Shown: one piece after another, positions 54,548 through 63,238 of the stretch
Layout of the letters: each line of letters begins with the position of its first letter
How positions within the stretch are numbered: the stretch's first letter is position 1
Assembly: GCF_000499205.1 (NCBI RefSeq)
Contig: NZ_AWUK01000004.1
Location: forward strand, 124,001-188,000
Length of the DNA stretch: 64,000 bases
Origin: Paenibacillus sp. MAEPY2
GTDB lineage: Bacteria > Bacillota > Bacilli > Paenibacillales > Paenibacillaceae
Direction: 5' to 3'
Program-made: the position numbers and the translations under genes
The notes under the pieces: model-generated
What the model was told of the DNA's origin: nothing
What the model saw: only the letters and a program-made list of their open reading frames with translations
Database searches by the model: none

Positions 54548-55375
54548 TCAATAAATACGGTCGATAACCGCCCTGGCCGTTAATTCCTTCATCTTCTTAG
54601 TCTCTTCGCCATGCTCGCTCTCCAGTCCCTGGCAGAGCAAGTCGATAATAAACAGCTGAGAGATTTTAGCCCCTACAGAACCGCCTTCAAGGGGAGACTC
54701 CTTCCCCGCGGTCAAGAGCAAGATATCTGCAATAGACGCAATGGGGGATTTGGCATAGTTCGTCATGGCAATCACCCTAGCCCCGTTTTGTTTGGCCTTC
54801 ATCAGCATGTCGTTGGTATCCAGCGTGCTGCCGGACACGCTGATGCCAAAAGCCACATCACCTTCTCCCATCGTTACCGCCATCATGGACTGAATATGGC
54901 TGTCGGAATTCGCTTCCGCACGCCGCCCGATGCGCAGAAAGCGGTTCTTGGCATCCATAGCGGTAATGCCTGACGAGCCCACGCCGAAGAATTGCACATG
55001 TCTTGCGCTGTCAAGGCACTTCACCGCCTGATCCAACTGCTCCCGATCCAGCATACCCAAGCTGGATTGCAGCACACCCACCATCGAGGCACATAAATGG
55101 TCGGCGTAATCGTCCTCTCCCTGCTCCCCGTCTGGCTGGTTCTGCCGTTTCGGCAGCCCTTGGGCCAGCATCAGCTTGAAATCCTGATAGCCTTTAAACC
55201 CGATTTTACGGCAGAATCTCATCACCGTGGTCTCTCCGGTACCAGCAAAATCAGCCAGCTCAGTCACAGAAAAATAGATTATATTATCCGGATTGTCACG
55301 GACGCACCTGGCCACCTTCTGCTCCGACTTGGTCATGGAAGGATAATACGTATTAATTCGGTCATTCATCTCCAT
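54548..55375 (-). CDS. MurR/RpiR-family transcriptional regulator
   Basis: 275 residues. An N-terminal HTH (about 1-80) contains KSEQKVARCVRDNPD and TGETTVMRFCRKIGFKGYQD. A SIS sugar-phosphate-binding domain (about 110-255) contains VQFFGVGSSGITAMDAKNRF and GISVSGSTLDTNDMLMKAK. Such proteins sense phosphosugars and control aminosugar operons. Lies inside the operon and overlaps nanE by 14 bp, so probably sets its own operon's expression. Confidence 0.92.
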   Translation of the reverse strand: MEMNDRINTYYPSMTKSEQKVARCVRDNPDNIIYFSVTELADFAGTGETTVMRFCRKIGFKGYQDFKLMLAQGLPKRQNQPDGEQGEDDYADHLCASMVGVLQSSLGMLDREQLDQAVKCLDSARHVQFFGVGSSGITAMDAKNRFLRIGRRAEANSDSHIQSMMAVTMGEGDVAFGISVSGSTLDTNDMLMKAKQNGARVIAMTNYAKSPIASIADILLLTAGKESPLEGGSVGAKISQLFIIDLLCQGLESEHGEETKKMKELTARAVIDRIY

Positions 55376-56078
55376 TACTCTTCATCCTCACTTTTCTGGT
55401 CACTGCTGCAAACCGCCGGGTGATCAGCTGTGGCCGGGTAATCGCAGAGCCTACCACAACAGCGTATGCCCCCTGATTAAACGCCTCTTCCACCTGAGAG
55501 GGCTGACTGATCCGTCCTTCAGCAATGACCGGAATCTTCAACTGCTGGGCGGACATCTCCAGCAGCTCCAAATTGGGCCCTTCCTGCTGCCGGGAATACG
55601 GTGTATAACCCGATAGGGTAGTCGAAACACAGCTCACTCCAAGCGATTCAGCGTATAAAGCTTCCTCCAGAATCGAGATGTCGGCCATGGAAGATGCCCC
55701 ACATGCGTTCAGATAAGTGGTGATTTGCTCCAATGTATGATTTTCCGGTCTGTTCTGGCGGGTCGCATCAAATGCAATGATATCTGCGCCGGCCTCCAGC
55801 AGCTCGTCAATTTCTCTGAGTGTTGGGGTGATGTATACAGCAGAGTCCGGGTAATTGCGCTTCACGATGCCGATAACCGGCAGCGAAACCGCCTTCTTGA
55901 TCGCTCGCACATCAGCTGCCCCGTTCGCCCGAATCCCAGCAGCCCCACCTTCCTCCGCAGCCGCAGCCATCCGGGCCATCATCGCCGCGCCATGCAGCGG
56001 TTCGTCAGCCAACGCCTGGCAGGAAACAATCAGACCCAAATGCAGTTTCTCCAGCACTACCTTTGTCAGGGTTCTCAC
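55362..56078 (-). CDS. nanE: N-acetylmannosamine-6-phosphate 2-epimerase
   Basis: 238 residues, TIM barrel. Typical NanE segments are GLIVSCQALADEPLHG (about 14-29), PVIGIVKRNYPDS with the catalytic Lys, AGADIIAFDATRQNRP, STTLSGYTPYS and IPVIAEGRIS. It turns ManNAc-6-P into GlcNAc-6-P, which then enters amino-sugar breakdown. GTG start; the ribosome site GAGAGG is close. Eight bases after the DUF4127 gene. Confidence 0.93.
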   Translation of the reverse strand: MRTLTKVVLEKLHLGLIVSCQALADEPLHGAAMMARMAAAAEEGGAAGIRANGAADVRAIKKAVSLPVIGIVKRNYPDSAVYITPTLREIDELLEAGADIIAFDATRQNRPENHTLEQITTYLNACGASSMADISILEEALYAESLGVSCVSTTLSGYTPYSRQQEGPNLELLEMSAQQLKIPVIAEGRISQPSQVEEAFNQGAYAVVVGSAITRPQLITRRFAAVTRKVRMKSNGDE

Positions 56079-56086
56079 CCTCTCTC

Positions 56087-57640
56087 TTATATTCTGCTTT
56101 CCTTACCCGGGTTGGATGGTACAAATCGTACAGACAAGCCGACTTCGAACATCCGGTTCCACGGCATATAACAGTCCGTAATCTGGATGCTCCCCGCTGC
56201 ACTATTGATCCGCACAGCAAGCTCTTGACGCAGTCTTTCCTCTACTCGGGCGGCAACTCGTCCGCGAGACCCATCCAGCATGTATTTGCCATAACCCATC
56301 TCCTGCACCGGGCCATTGCTAAGTTCTCCCCGAACGACTGAACAATAGCAGACATCTTCAGCATACCGGAGAGCCAGGAAATCAAGATGCGACGGTGTAC
56401 GACCATAGAGCAGATAAATCATGGCCTGCGAAATGACGGTTCCAAGCGAGTTGGAGCTGGTATTCCAGGCGGCGTATCCAGCCAGATCAAACAACATGTC
56501 TTTTTGCCGCAGCATCTTGACCAGCTTCTGATCCCCACCATTGGCATATCCGACATCCGCTACAGCGACTGGCTTCTCCTTGCTCCTCAGTAGAAAATGT
56601 CCATATTCAACTAGTTCCATCAGATTCCGGTATACATCATAGCTGTAAAAAGAATGCTGCTGCGATACCGCCTCCGCCATCGTTTCCCCCGGTGTGCTAA
56701 TTAACAGCACCAGATCCGCTTCAGTCGCACTGGGTACAATCAGCCCACCTGCGGCCAAAATCTGATATTTCAGCGTCTCATAGAAAAAACGGTCCTCGAA
56801 CAGCGGGGTAACAAACGCTCCCTGAACAGAGGATAATCGCGGATATACCAACGGCATCTTGCCACAAGCCTTGTTCATCATTCTGGTGAGTAATACGCAA
56901 CCAACTTCGTCCGCACCAGGATACATATACACTTTAAGTTCCAGATCAAGGGCGGTAATACTTGCTCGCACCTTCTCCTGATCCTTGGCTGTATGTCCAT
57001 AAGGCGCAGAATCATCCTGCGGCACAATCATGAACTCGATAATTCCTTCTTTCACCAGGGCCAGCACTTGCTTGTTCGCTTCAATATTGATCGCCCGGCG
57101 TCCAAGGTAATCTTCCAGCACTTCCGTTGGTAGACGGTTATCGATATCGGCCAGCTCGCGGATCTCCTCTTCAGTCGCCATCCCCAGTTCCAGCCGATGG
57201 CTGATGAAACCTTTACGAAAAATCTCCCGTCCCCAGTCGGCGTAATAATCCGGCTCCTCATCTGACAGAGAATATTGCGGGCAGCGCATAATCAGTTGAA
57301 ACGCGTACAGGGTTAGCTGCGGATACCGCTGCTTAATGCCACGCAGCCGCTCCAGACGAGCAGTCAGTTCATCCAGCTGCAGCTGGTGCAGCCTTGAAGG
57401 AATGATCCCGCCATAGAGCAGCGTATCCAGTGCAACGACTGCTCCGTCCGCCCCGGCACAGTTCTCCTCGAACCAGGTCCACAACTGCTCTACATCGCCC
57501 GGACGCTTTTTCAGGCCCATGAGTTCAAGCGGGGGACGCTCCAATGTAAATTCCGTTCCTTGCGCCAATAAATACGGAAACTCATAGTTGCAAGGCCGCT
57601 CATCCAGCGGGACAAATGTTAGCTTAAACTGCTTCGGCAT
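56087..57640 (-). CDS. DUF4127 family protein, function unknown
   Basis: 517 residues, cytoplasmic (no signal peptide). Conserved polar motifs of the family, spread along the chain, are PLDERPCNYEFP (about 10-21), LDTLLYGGIIPSR (about 70-82), PQDDSAPYGHT (about 203-213), YPGADEVGCVLL (about 232-243), VADVGYANGGDQKL, YAAWNTSSNSLGT and a final MPWNRMFEV. The recurring Asp/Asn/Arg-Gly clusters suggest an enzyme active site. DUF4127 genes often lie in sugar-import operons, but I know no proven activity. Start at the ATG seven bases after AGGGTGAT; GTG/ATG codons upstream overlap that site. Confidence 0.85.
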   Translation of the reverse strand: MPKQFKLTFVPLDERPCNYEFPYLLAQGTEFTLERPPLELMGLKKRPGDVEQLWTWFEENCAGADGAVVALDTLLYGGIIPSRLHQLQLDELTARLERLRGIKQRYPQLTLYAFQLIMRCPQYSLSDEEPDYYADWGREIFRKGFISHRLELGMATEEEIRELADIDNRLPTEVLEDYLGRRAINIEANKQVLALVKEGIIEFMIVPQDDSAPYGHTAKDQEKVRASITALDLELKVYMYPGADEVGCVLLTRMMNKACGKMPLVYPRLSSVQGAFVTPLFEDRFFYETLKYQILAAGGLIVPSATEADLVLLISTPGETMAEAVSQQHSFYSYDVYRNLMELVEYGHFLLRSKEKPVAVADVGYANGGDQKLVKMLRQKDMLFDLAGYAAWNTSSNSLGTVISQAMIYLLYGRTPSHLDFLALRYAEDVCYCSVVRGELSNGPVQEMGYGKYMLDGSRGRVAARVEERLRQELAVRINSAAGSIQITDCYMPWNRMFEVGLSVRFVPSNPGKESRI

Positions 57641-57666
57641 GGATGCCATCACCCTTTCTGTGTTTC

Positions 57667-58515
57667 TTATCCTTTAATCGCACCCGCAATGCCTTCCATA
57701 TAATATTTTTGGGTGAACAGGAACACAACGATAATCGGCAGCACCGAGATCATGGTTCCCGCGGCAATCCAGCCGAAGTTATACGAGAACTGCCCGTTCA
57801 GATATGTCAGGGCTGCGGCCAGCGGATATTTCTGCGGATCATCCAGCACCACAATCGGCCACAGGAAATTGTTCCAGAATGCCATGACCTCAAGCAAACC
57901 GATGACGGCAACCCCCGGTTTCACCAATGGCATGACAAGCTGTACGAAGATGCGGAACTCAGAGGCCCCATCCATTTTGCCAGAATCCCGAATATCTGTC
58001 GGTACGCCCAGAAACGTTTGCCGCATCAGAAAAATATTAAATACCGACACCGCAGCCGGAAGCACAACCCCAAGGAATGTATTGCCCAAATGAAAGGCCT
58101 GAATGGTTAAATAATGCACAATCATCGCCGTCGCCGATGGAATAATCATGGTCGAGATGAGCAACGTGAAAACCAGGTTACGTCCCTTGAACCGAAAGGT
58201 TGCGAGTGGATACGCCGTCAGACAGGACAAGAAGATGTTAAACACCACCCCAAGGAGCGTAATCACCACCGTATTTATGATATAACGTGGAAAATCCATG
58301 AACTCCCACACCTGTACGTAGTTATCGAACGCGATGAAGGTAGGGAGGATCGCCGGAGGATTCGCAAATACATTACGGCCAGGCATCAGCGATACGCTGA
58401 GCAACCACAGAAAAGGGCCCATCATAAACAGGGCAAGCAGGATCAGCAATACGTAAGTGATCAAATAACGAAGGCCTTTTTTCATTGTTTTAGACGATAG
58501 CGTACTCCGAATCAA
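57667..58515 (-). CDS. Sugar ABC transporter permease (MalG type)
   Basis: 282 residues, six membrane segments. The EAA loop is near residues 175-195 (RDSGKMDGASEFRIFVQLVMP, in the family position), and the C terminus is QKYYMEGIAGAIKG. Probable TTG start overlapping the preceding stop by four bases, with GGGGTGA eight bases before it; an ATG ten codons in has no ribosome site. Confidence 0.92.
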   Translation of the reverse strand: MIRSTLSSKTMKKGLRYLITYVLLILLALFMMGPFLWLLSVSLMPGRNVFANPPAILPTFIAFDNYVQVWEFMDFPRYIINTVVITLLGVVFNIFLSCLTAYPLATFRFKGRNLVFTLLISTMIIPSATAMIVHYLTIQAFHLGNTFLGVVLPAAVSVFNIFLMRQTFLGVPTDIRDSGKMDGASEFRIFVQLVMPLVKPGVAVIGLLEVMAFWNNFLWPIVVLDDPQKYPLAAALTYLNGQFSYNFGWIAAGTMISVLPIIVVFLFTQKYYMEGIAGAIKG

Positions 58516-59396
58516 TAGGTATTCACCCCGCCTTTCCGGTTCAGCCGGAACACCAACACACTGAGCGCTGCTATCATCACACTGACGATCAGCCCAAGCG
58601 CCGAGGCATAACCGAAATTGAACTGCTCCAGCCCTTTTTGAAAAATATAAACACTTGAGGTCAATGTGGACGTTCCCGGCCCACCCTTGGTCAGAATATA
58701 GACCTCATCGAACACACGTACGGCGCCCATCACCGAAATTACGGTACAAAAGAGAATATGCGGCCGCAGCAGCGGAAGCGTCACATGAACAATCAGTCTC
58801 AGCGGTCCTGCTCCGTCCACCCTTGCAGCTTCGTACAGATCTGCCGGAATGTTCTGGAGTCCTGCCAGATAGAGCATCATGTAATAACCGAGACCCTTCC
58901 ACATGGTGATGAACATCAGCACATACAGCGCCGTACTGCTCGTGGAAAGCCAGGAGACCTGTTCACTGAGAATGCCAACCTTCAGCAGCAGATAATTGAC
59001 AACTCCGTTATTGCCCAACAGCCAGCTCCAGATCAGTGCCACCGCAACCATGGAGGTTACAACAGGGATGTAATAGGCGGCCCTGAACATTTTGACGCCC
59101 GGAATGCGACTATTGACCAGAATGGCCATGAGGATCGAGATGATTTGGATCACCGGCACAATCAGTACATACACCAGCGAGTTCCACAGCGATATCAGGA
59201 AATTGTGATCTTGGAAGGCCCGGGTGAAGTTATCCAGACCGACAAAATGCGTCTCCGAGATGACAGAATAATCCGTTAATGAGAGGGGTATCCCGTAAAT
59301 AACCGGCCAAAAGGTAAAAACCGCCAGACACAACAATCCCGGTGCCATAAACGCCCATGCAGCAAAAGATTCAGATCGAATCGCCTTGTACACCAC
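58512..59396 (-). CDS. Sugar ABC transporter permease (MalF type)
   Basis: 294 residues, six membrane segments. The EAA loop is YEAARVDGAGPLRLIVHVTLP near residues 188-208, and LIWSWLLGNNGVVNYLL and VYILTKGGPGTSTLT are family markers. GTG-GTG start after GGGAGG; either GTG may serve. 66 bp after the binding-protein gene, with a hairpin between. Confidence 0.92.
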   Translation of the reverse strand: MVYKAIRSESFAAWAFMAPGLLCLAVFTFWPVIYGIPLSLTDYSVISETHFVGLDNFTRAFQDHNFLISLWNSLVYVLIVPVIQIISILMAILVNSRIPGVKMFRAAYYIPVVTSMVAVALIWSWLLGNNGVVNYLLLKVGILSEQVSWLSTSSTALYVLMFITMWKGLGYYMMLYLAGLQNIPADLYEAARVDGAGPLRLIVHVTLPLLRPHILFCTVISVMGAVRVFDEVYILTKGGPGTSTLTSSVYIFQKGLEQFNFGYASALGLIVSVMIAALSVLVFRLNRKGGVNTY

Positions 59397-59422
59397 TACG
59401 CCTCCCTCTCCTTCAGGATCAA

Positions 59423-59438
59423 GGGGGAGTGCTCCCCC
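59423..59438 (-). other. Intercistronic hairpin after the binding-protein gene
   Basis: GGGGGA-GCAC-TCCCCC, six G-C-rich pairs, with no T-run after it on the minus strand. In sugar ABC operons such hairpins protect the binding-protein mRNA from 3' decay and so raise its level over the permeases. Confidence 0.55.
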
Positions 59439-59462
59439 CTCATCAATCTATAACACCAAAAA

Positions 59463-60776
59463 TCAGGAATCCTGGCTAAGAATACGGTTTACTTCCTTCT
59501 CCACCGCATTGAGCGTTTCTTTGATATCTGCCCCGTTCATCAGAATTTCCTGTAAGCCCCGTGCAAGCGCCGAGTTGATATCCCCTGCATTCGGCACACC
59601 GACCATGTAATCCGTAGCTTTATCGAGACTTTGAGAGGAAGCTACCTTGGCTTCGGCTTCCAGTGAACCGTCAGATTCCGTAAAGAATGGATCTTCAATG
59701 GAGGCTTTGCTTGACGGGAGTGTGTTGGCTACCTTAGAGAAAGCGGTCTGATTCGCTGCATTGGTGATAAAGGCGGCAAATTCCACTGCTTGCTCGGGAT
59801 TTTTGGATTTCTGTGGCACGACGAGATCCATGGAATTGGAGAGCCGCAGGTTCGCTTTGCCCGTTGGAAGCGTTACCGCAATTGTATTCTTGTAAACATC
59901 CGGCGCCGACTTCTTGATGAAGTTGATAAACGTCGGACCCGACAATTGGAAGGCTACCTGCTCTCCGGAAAAATATTGGATCTGTTTGCTGAATTCCGCA
60001 TCCTCCTTCAATACCACGCCTTCGGCCATCAAGTCGCGCATATGAGCGATCATCGCTTCTGCTTCCGGCGTATTAAAAGCGGCAGCCGTTTTGTCCTCAT
60101 TTAGAATCGGGATGCCGTCAATTGGAAACAGCTTGGAGACGAGCTGCTGCGCATATCCGGCCACTCCAGTCTTCTCATGGACCTGACGAGCCCACTCCAC
60201 CAGCTCCTCTCGGGTCTGAGGGGGATTTGCCGGATCAAGGCCTGCTTCCTTCACCAGCTTTGTATTCATGAACAGCACTTCGATACCTGTGTACCATGGA
60301 AGCGCATATGCTTTGCCATCCAAAACCGTAGAATTATAAATGCCTTCAAAGTAACTCTTCGCTTCCTCATCTGTCAGGTATTCGTTCAGATTCAGCAGCG
60401 CTCCCTTGCTTCCCAATTGACTGGCAAATTCGGTATTGAGATTCACAACATCAGGGCTTTTGCCACTGGCTGTGCTGGTCAACAAACGCTGGGAGATTGC
60501 ATCATAAGGATAGTCCTTCCACTCCACCGTTACCCCGGGGTGGCTGCTCTCATAGGCAGAAATCAAATCATTGAAGTAATCGTTGAAGGTTGGCTGTAGC
60601 GCAATCGTCCAGAACTCCAACGTCACCGGCTTTCCAGCTTCCGTACCCGCCTCCCCAGTGCTTCCCGGACTCGGCGTATCCGCCGTATTGCCATTTCCTC
60701 CGCAGGCGGCAAGCAGCATAGACATCATGACGACTAGCAGCAAAGATACTGTGAAGCCCTTTCTGTTGGTGGTCAC
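59463..60776 (-). CDS. Sugar ABC transporter substrate-binding lipoprotein
   Basis: 437 residues. Lipoprotein signal with lipobox LLAAC near residues 21-25, then GNGNTADTPSPGSTG linker. The family 1 fold shows VTLEFWTIALQPTFNDYFND, VEWKDYPYDAI, ALPWYTGIEVLFMNTKLV and SMDLVVPQKSKNPEQAVEF in parts. GTG start, AGGGGGAA upstream. First gene of the DUF4127-nanE operon, so it defines the import substrate; no ATPase is encoded here. Confidence 0.93.
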   Translation of the reverse strand: MTTNRKGFTVSLLLVVMMSMLLAACGGNGNTADTPSPGSTGEAGTEAGKPVTLEFWTIALQPTFNDYFNDLISAYESSHPGVTVEWKDYPYDAISQRLLTSTASGKSPDVVNLNTEFASQLGSKGALLNLNEYLTDEEAKSYFEGIYNSTVLDGKAYALPWYTGIEVLFMNTKLVKEAGLDPANPPQTREELVEWARQVHEKTGVAGYAQQLVSKLFPIDGIPILNEDKTAAAFNTPEAEAMIAHMRDLMAEGVVLKEDAEFSKQIQYFSGEQVAFQLSGPTFINFIKKSAPDVYKNTIAVTLPTGKANLRLSNSMDLVVPQKSKNPEQAVEFAAFITNAANQTAFSKVANTLPSSKASIEDPFFTESDGSLEAEAKVASSQSLDKATDYMVGVPNAGDINSALARGLQEILMNGADIKETLNAVEKEVNRILSQDS

Positions 60777-60842
60777 ACAACATTCCCCCTCAGTTTGGTG
60801 TAAGACGGGAGTCGGCGCTTATGTCAGTTTCCTGGCTTATCA

Positions 60843-60896
60843 CTCCATCTTTCCAATGGAGTATATGCAGACTTTGGAATTAGAATGAAGTATTCT
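60843..60896 (-). promoter_or_regulatory. Promoter region of the DUF4127 operon with two inverted repeats
   Basis: A minus-strand TATACT (complement 60860-60865) is the likely -10; the -35 at 60883-60888 (TCATTC) is poor, suggesting activator help or regulation. AGAAT-N5-ATTCT (60882-60896) covers the -35, and CTCCAT-N7-ATGGAG (60843-60861) covers the start site. One of them may be the RpiR operator. Confidence 0.45.
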
Positions 60897-60955
60897 TCCG
60901 GAAATAAATAAAAAAAAGAAATAATTTTTCTTTTAGGCTAAAAAAACACAAAAAA

Positions 60956-60995
60956 CAAGCCAGTTCGATCCGTGAAAGGACCAAACTGGCTTATT
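60956..60995 (-). terminator. Terminator after the kinase gene
   Basis: Minus-strand AAGCCAGTTTGGTCC ... GGATCGAACTGGCTT followed by GTTTTTTG, just upstream of the DUF4127 operon promoter. Confidence 0.85.
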
Positions 60996-61028
60996 TGTTA
61001 CGACTATATGTATAAGACAAGGCTGCAA

Positions 61029-62018
61029 TCAAGCCGTCTCATGCTGTTTCTTCGGCTCCGCTTCGTAAACCTGGGTATGTTCATTTTCGGACAATGCCCA
61101 TTCTACCGTGCCAGGCTTGCGTATTTTCCACATCCAGGCTTGCACTTGAAGCGATCTCTTAATCCAAGCGAGGGACGCGCAGCGTTGCTCGGAACGGACC
61201 GACAATCCCCAGTGAATCACACGTGCGAGCCATCGGTTCACATACTCATTATGAGAACGCACCGACGGTAATTCATCGCGGAACAATCGCTGCTTCACAT
61301 CCATTGGGGGTTGACCGCATGTCCAATAATGAAGCAACGCTGCCAGGCTGTATATGTCTGACATCGGTCCCTGACTGGATTTCTCGGAATAGAACTCAAG
61401 CGGTGAATACCCTGCAGAGGTAAAGATCGCCTGCTTTTCGCCGGATTGTACAGGCCAGCGAGCTGCGGAGCCGAAGTCCAGTAGTTTGGGCGTACCGTCT
61501 TCCATCACCATAATATTGGATGGCTTCACATCGCGATGAAGAATTCCCTGCTTATGAATATAGTCCAGTGTATCTACCAGCGGAAGCAGCGTCTCCGTAA
61601 TAAATGCAGCATCCAGCGCATGATTTCGCTCAATCAGATATTCGGTCAGGGTTATGCCTGGGCAGTACTCCATTACAAGGTACCCTGTGTCATTTTCTTC
61701 AAAATGGTCCACATACGGAACAATATGAGGATGCTCCAGCGTGGATAGCAGCTCTCCTTCTACCAAAAATGCGGCAAGAAGTTCCTGATACTGACCATTG
61801 AACCCTCGGGAAGAACAGAACACTCCCCGCTTGTCGGTCTGCCGTGCTGCCAGTCTCTGGGGAAAAAACTCCTTGATCGCTACCTTCGCCCCTGTATTTC
61901 GATCTCTTCCTGCATATACAATAGCCAGCTCGCTGCTAGCCATAAGATGTCTTACCTGATATGTATCATTTAAAATTACATTGCGCTGCAATGCCATTTT
62001 GCAATTGTCCTTTTTCAT
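61029..62018 (-). CDS. Hanks-type serine/threonine protein kinase
   Basis: 329 residues. The catalytic Lys is in KVAIKEFFP (about 46-54), the catalytic loop is HRDVKPSNIM (about 152), DFGSAARW replaces DFG-loop, and MSDIYSLAALLHY is subdomain IX. The KEFFP form is shared with kinases beside type VI and ESX systems. It has no PASTA repeats and no membrane segment, unlike PrkC, and no phosphatase gene is near. Start at the ATG after AGAGGG; a 15-codon longer frame lacks support. Confidence 0.88.
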   Translation of the reverse strand: MKKDNCKMALQRNVILNDTYQVRHLMASSELAIVYAGRDRNTGAKVAIKEFFPQRLAARQTDKRGVFCSSRGFNGQYQELLAAFLVEGELLSTLEHPHIVPYVDHFEENDTGYLVMEYCPGITLTEYLIERNHALDAAFITETLLPLVDTLDYIHKQGILHRDVKPSNIMVMEDGTPKLLDFGSAARWPVQSGEKQAIFTSAGYSPLEFYSEKSSQGPMSDIYSLAALLHYWTCGQPPMDVKQRLFRDELPSVRSHNEYVNRWLARVIHWGLSVRSEQRCASLAWIKRSLQVQAWMWKIRKPGTVEWALSENEHTQVYEAEPKKQHETA

Positions 62019-62173
62019 AACAGACCCTCTTTTCAACCTTGTCGATCGGAAGACTTGCCGCATGTTGCATCATTCAGTTCCAACAGACAGGCGTTTCATC
62101 GCCAACCATCTATATAAACCAAATGATGCAATTTGAATCACATTCATGCGGAAATATTGAAAAAATTCTAAAT

Positions 62174-63043
62174 TTAATAATTCTTCTGTAAAAATTGCTG
62201 AATTTCCTGGTTCATCTGGATTAACACATCTTGAGATGGAAAATGACCTGTATCGTATTTGACTGCTTTGACATTCGGAATAATCTTCTGAGCTCTTTCA
62301 ATAACCTTATCGGCGGGGAAAAAGACATCCTTCTCTCCCACCAGCAGCAGTGTTGGCGATGTATAATTCACCAGTTCCTCCTGCTCCGTAAGCTTCGGCA
62401 TATCCTGCTCCAAACTGACGTATTTGAAGATTTTCCCGATAATATTTTTATCTATTTCCTTCATACAGCTGCATGACATGATATCCGCGATCTTTTGCAA
62501 AGAAGTAGGAGAAGAAGTCATTCTGTACGTGACGAGTGGCAGCACGATATCCTGAGCCATTTTAATTTTGGATCCCACGGCCAAGCCAGCGGGTGCTACC
62601 AGAACAGAACATGCAATTCGGTCCGGAATGTAGGTTGCCAGTCTTAGGATAATTCCGCCTCCAAAGGAAGGTCCGATAAACGCACTTTTTTCGATCTTGT
62701 AGTGGTCCAGCAAATCAGAAATCCACAAAGCCAAACTATCAAACCTTGCCGAAATTCGTGTTTCTTCACTGTAGCCTGGATGACCGATCGTATCCGGCGC
62801 GATGATCCGGTATTCTTTGAATAGGGAAGAGAACCATGACAACGTCATCGGATTCACACAATTTCCGCCCTGGAGAATAAATAACGGCTTACCGTCTTCT
62901 GGACCTGTTAATAAAACATGCGTTTGTCCAAAACGTGTCTCGACGTACTCTCGTGTAAAACCATCGCCCAATTGCTCAACATACGCTTCGTATTCCTCAA
63001 GTATGCTGCTCTTGCCTTCTTCACTTCTATAAATGGAACTCAT
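62174..63043 (-). CDS. Alpha/beta hydrolase
   Basis: 289 residues. The oxyanion-side motif is LFILQGGNCVNPMTLSWFSSLF in parts (about 53-75), the nucleophile elbow is FIGPSFGGGII (G-x-S-x-G, Ser about 129), the acid LLVGEKDVFFPADKV and the His in YDTGHFPSQD near the C terminus complete the triad. Substrate unknown; YvaM/carboxylesterase-like. Start at the ATG after AGGAGG. Confidence 0.88.
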   Translation of the reverse strand: MSSIYRSEEGKSSILEEYEAYVEQLGDGFTREYVETRFGQTHVLLTGPEDGKPLFILQGGNCVNPMTLSWFSSLFKEYRIIAPDTIGHPGYSEETRISARFDSLALWISDLLDHYKIEKSAFIGPSFGGGIILRLATYIPDRIACSVLVAPAGLAVGSKIKMAQDIVLPLVTYRMTSSPTSLQKIADIMSCSCMKEIDKNIIGKIFKYVSLEQDMPKLTEQEELVNYTSPTLLLVGEKDVFFPADKVIERAQKIIPNVKAVKYDTGHFPSQDVLIQMNQEIQQFLQKNY

Positions 63044-63078
63044 GTCTGCCTCCTGCAAAGTATACTCTTTTAACAATC

Positions 63079-63098
63079 TATGGATTTAATGGTCCATA
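63079..63098. promoter_or_regulatory. 20-bp inverted repeat upstream of the hydrolase gene
   Basis: TATGGA-N8-TCCATA, about 36 bp upstream of the hydrolase start codon and just upstream of a minus-strand TATACT (about 63060-63065). It covers the expected -35 region, so a regulator probably binds there. Confidence 0.45.
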
Positions 63099-63101
63099 AA
63101 T

Positions 63102-63128
63102 ATAAAAGAGCCCGCTGATGACAGGCTC
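63102..63128 (-). terminator. Terminator after the RNase H gene
   Basis: Minus-strand GAGCC-N11-GGCTC followed by TTTTAT. Confidence 0.6.
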
Positions 63129-63238
63129 CTTCATATGTGTAACTTATCATAATGAACTGATTATAGAATGGAAACTGGAAATTGTAAACATCGTTTCTCA
63201 TAGAAAATTAATAATACAGAAATTGTAGAGAAATAGGG

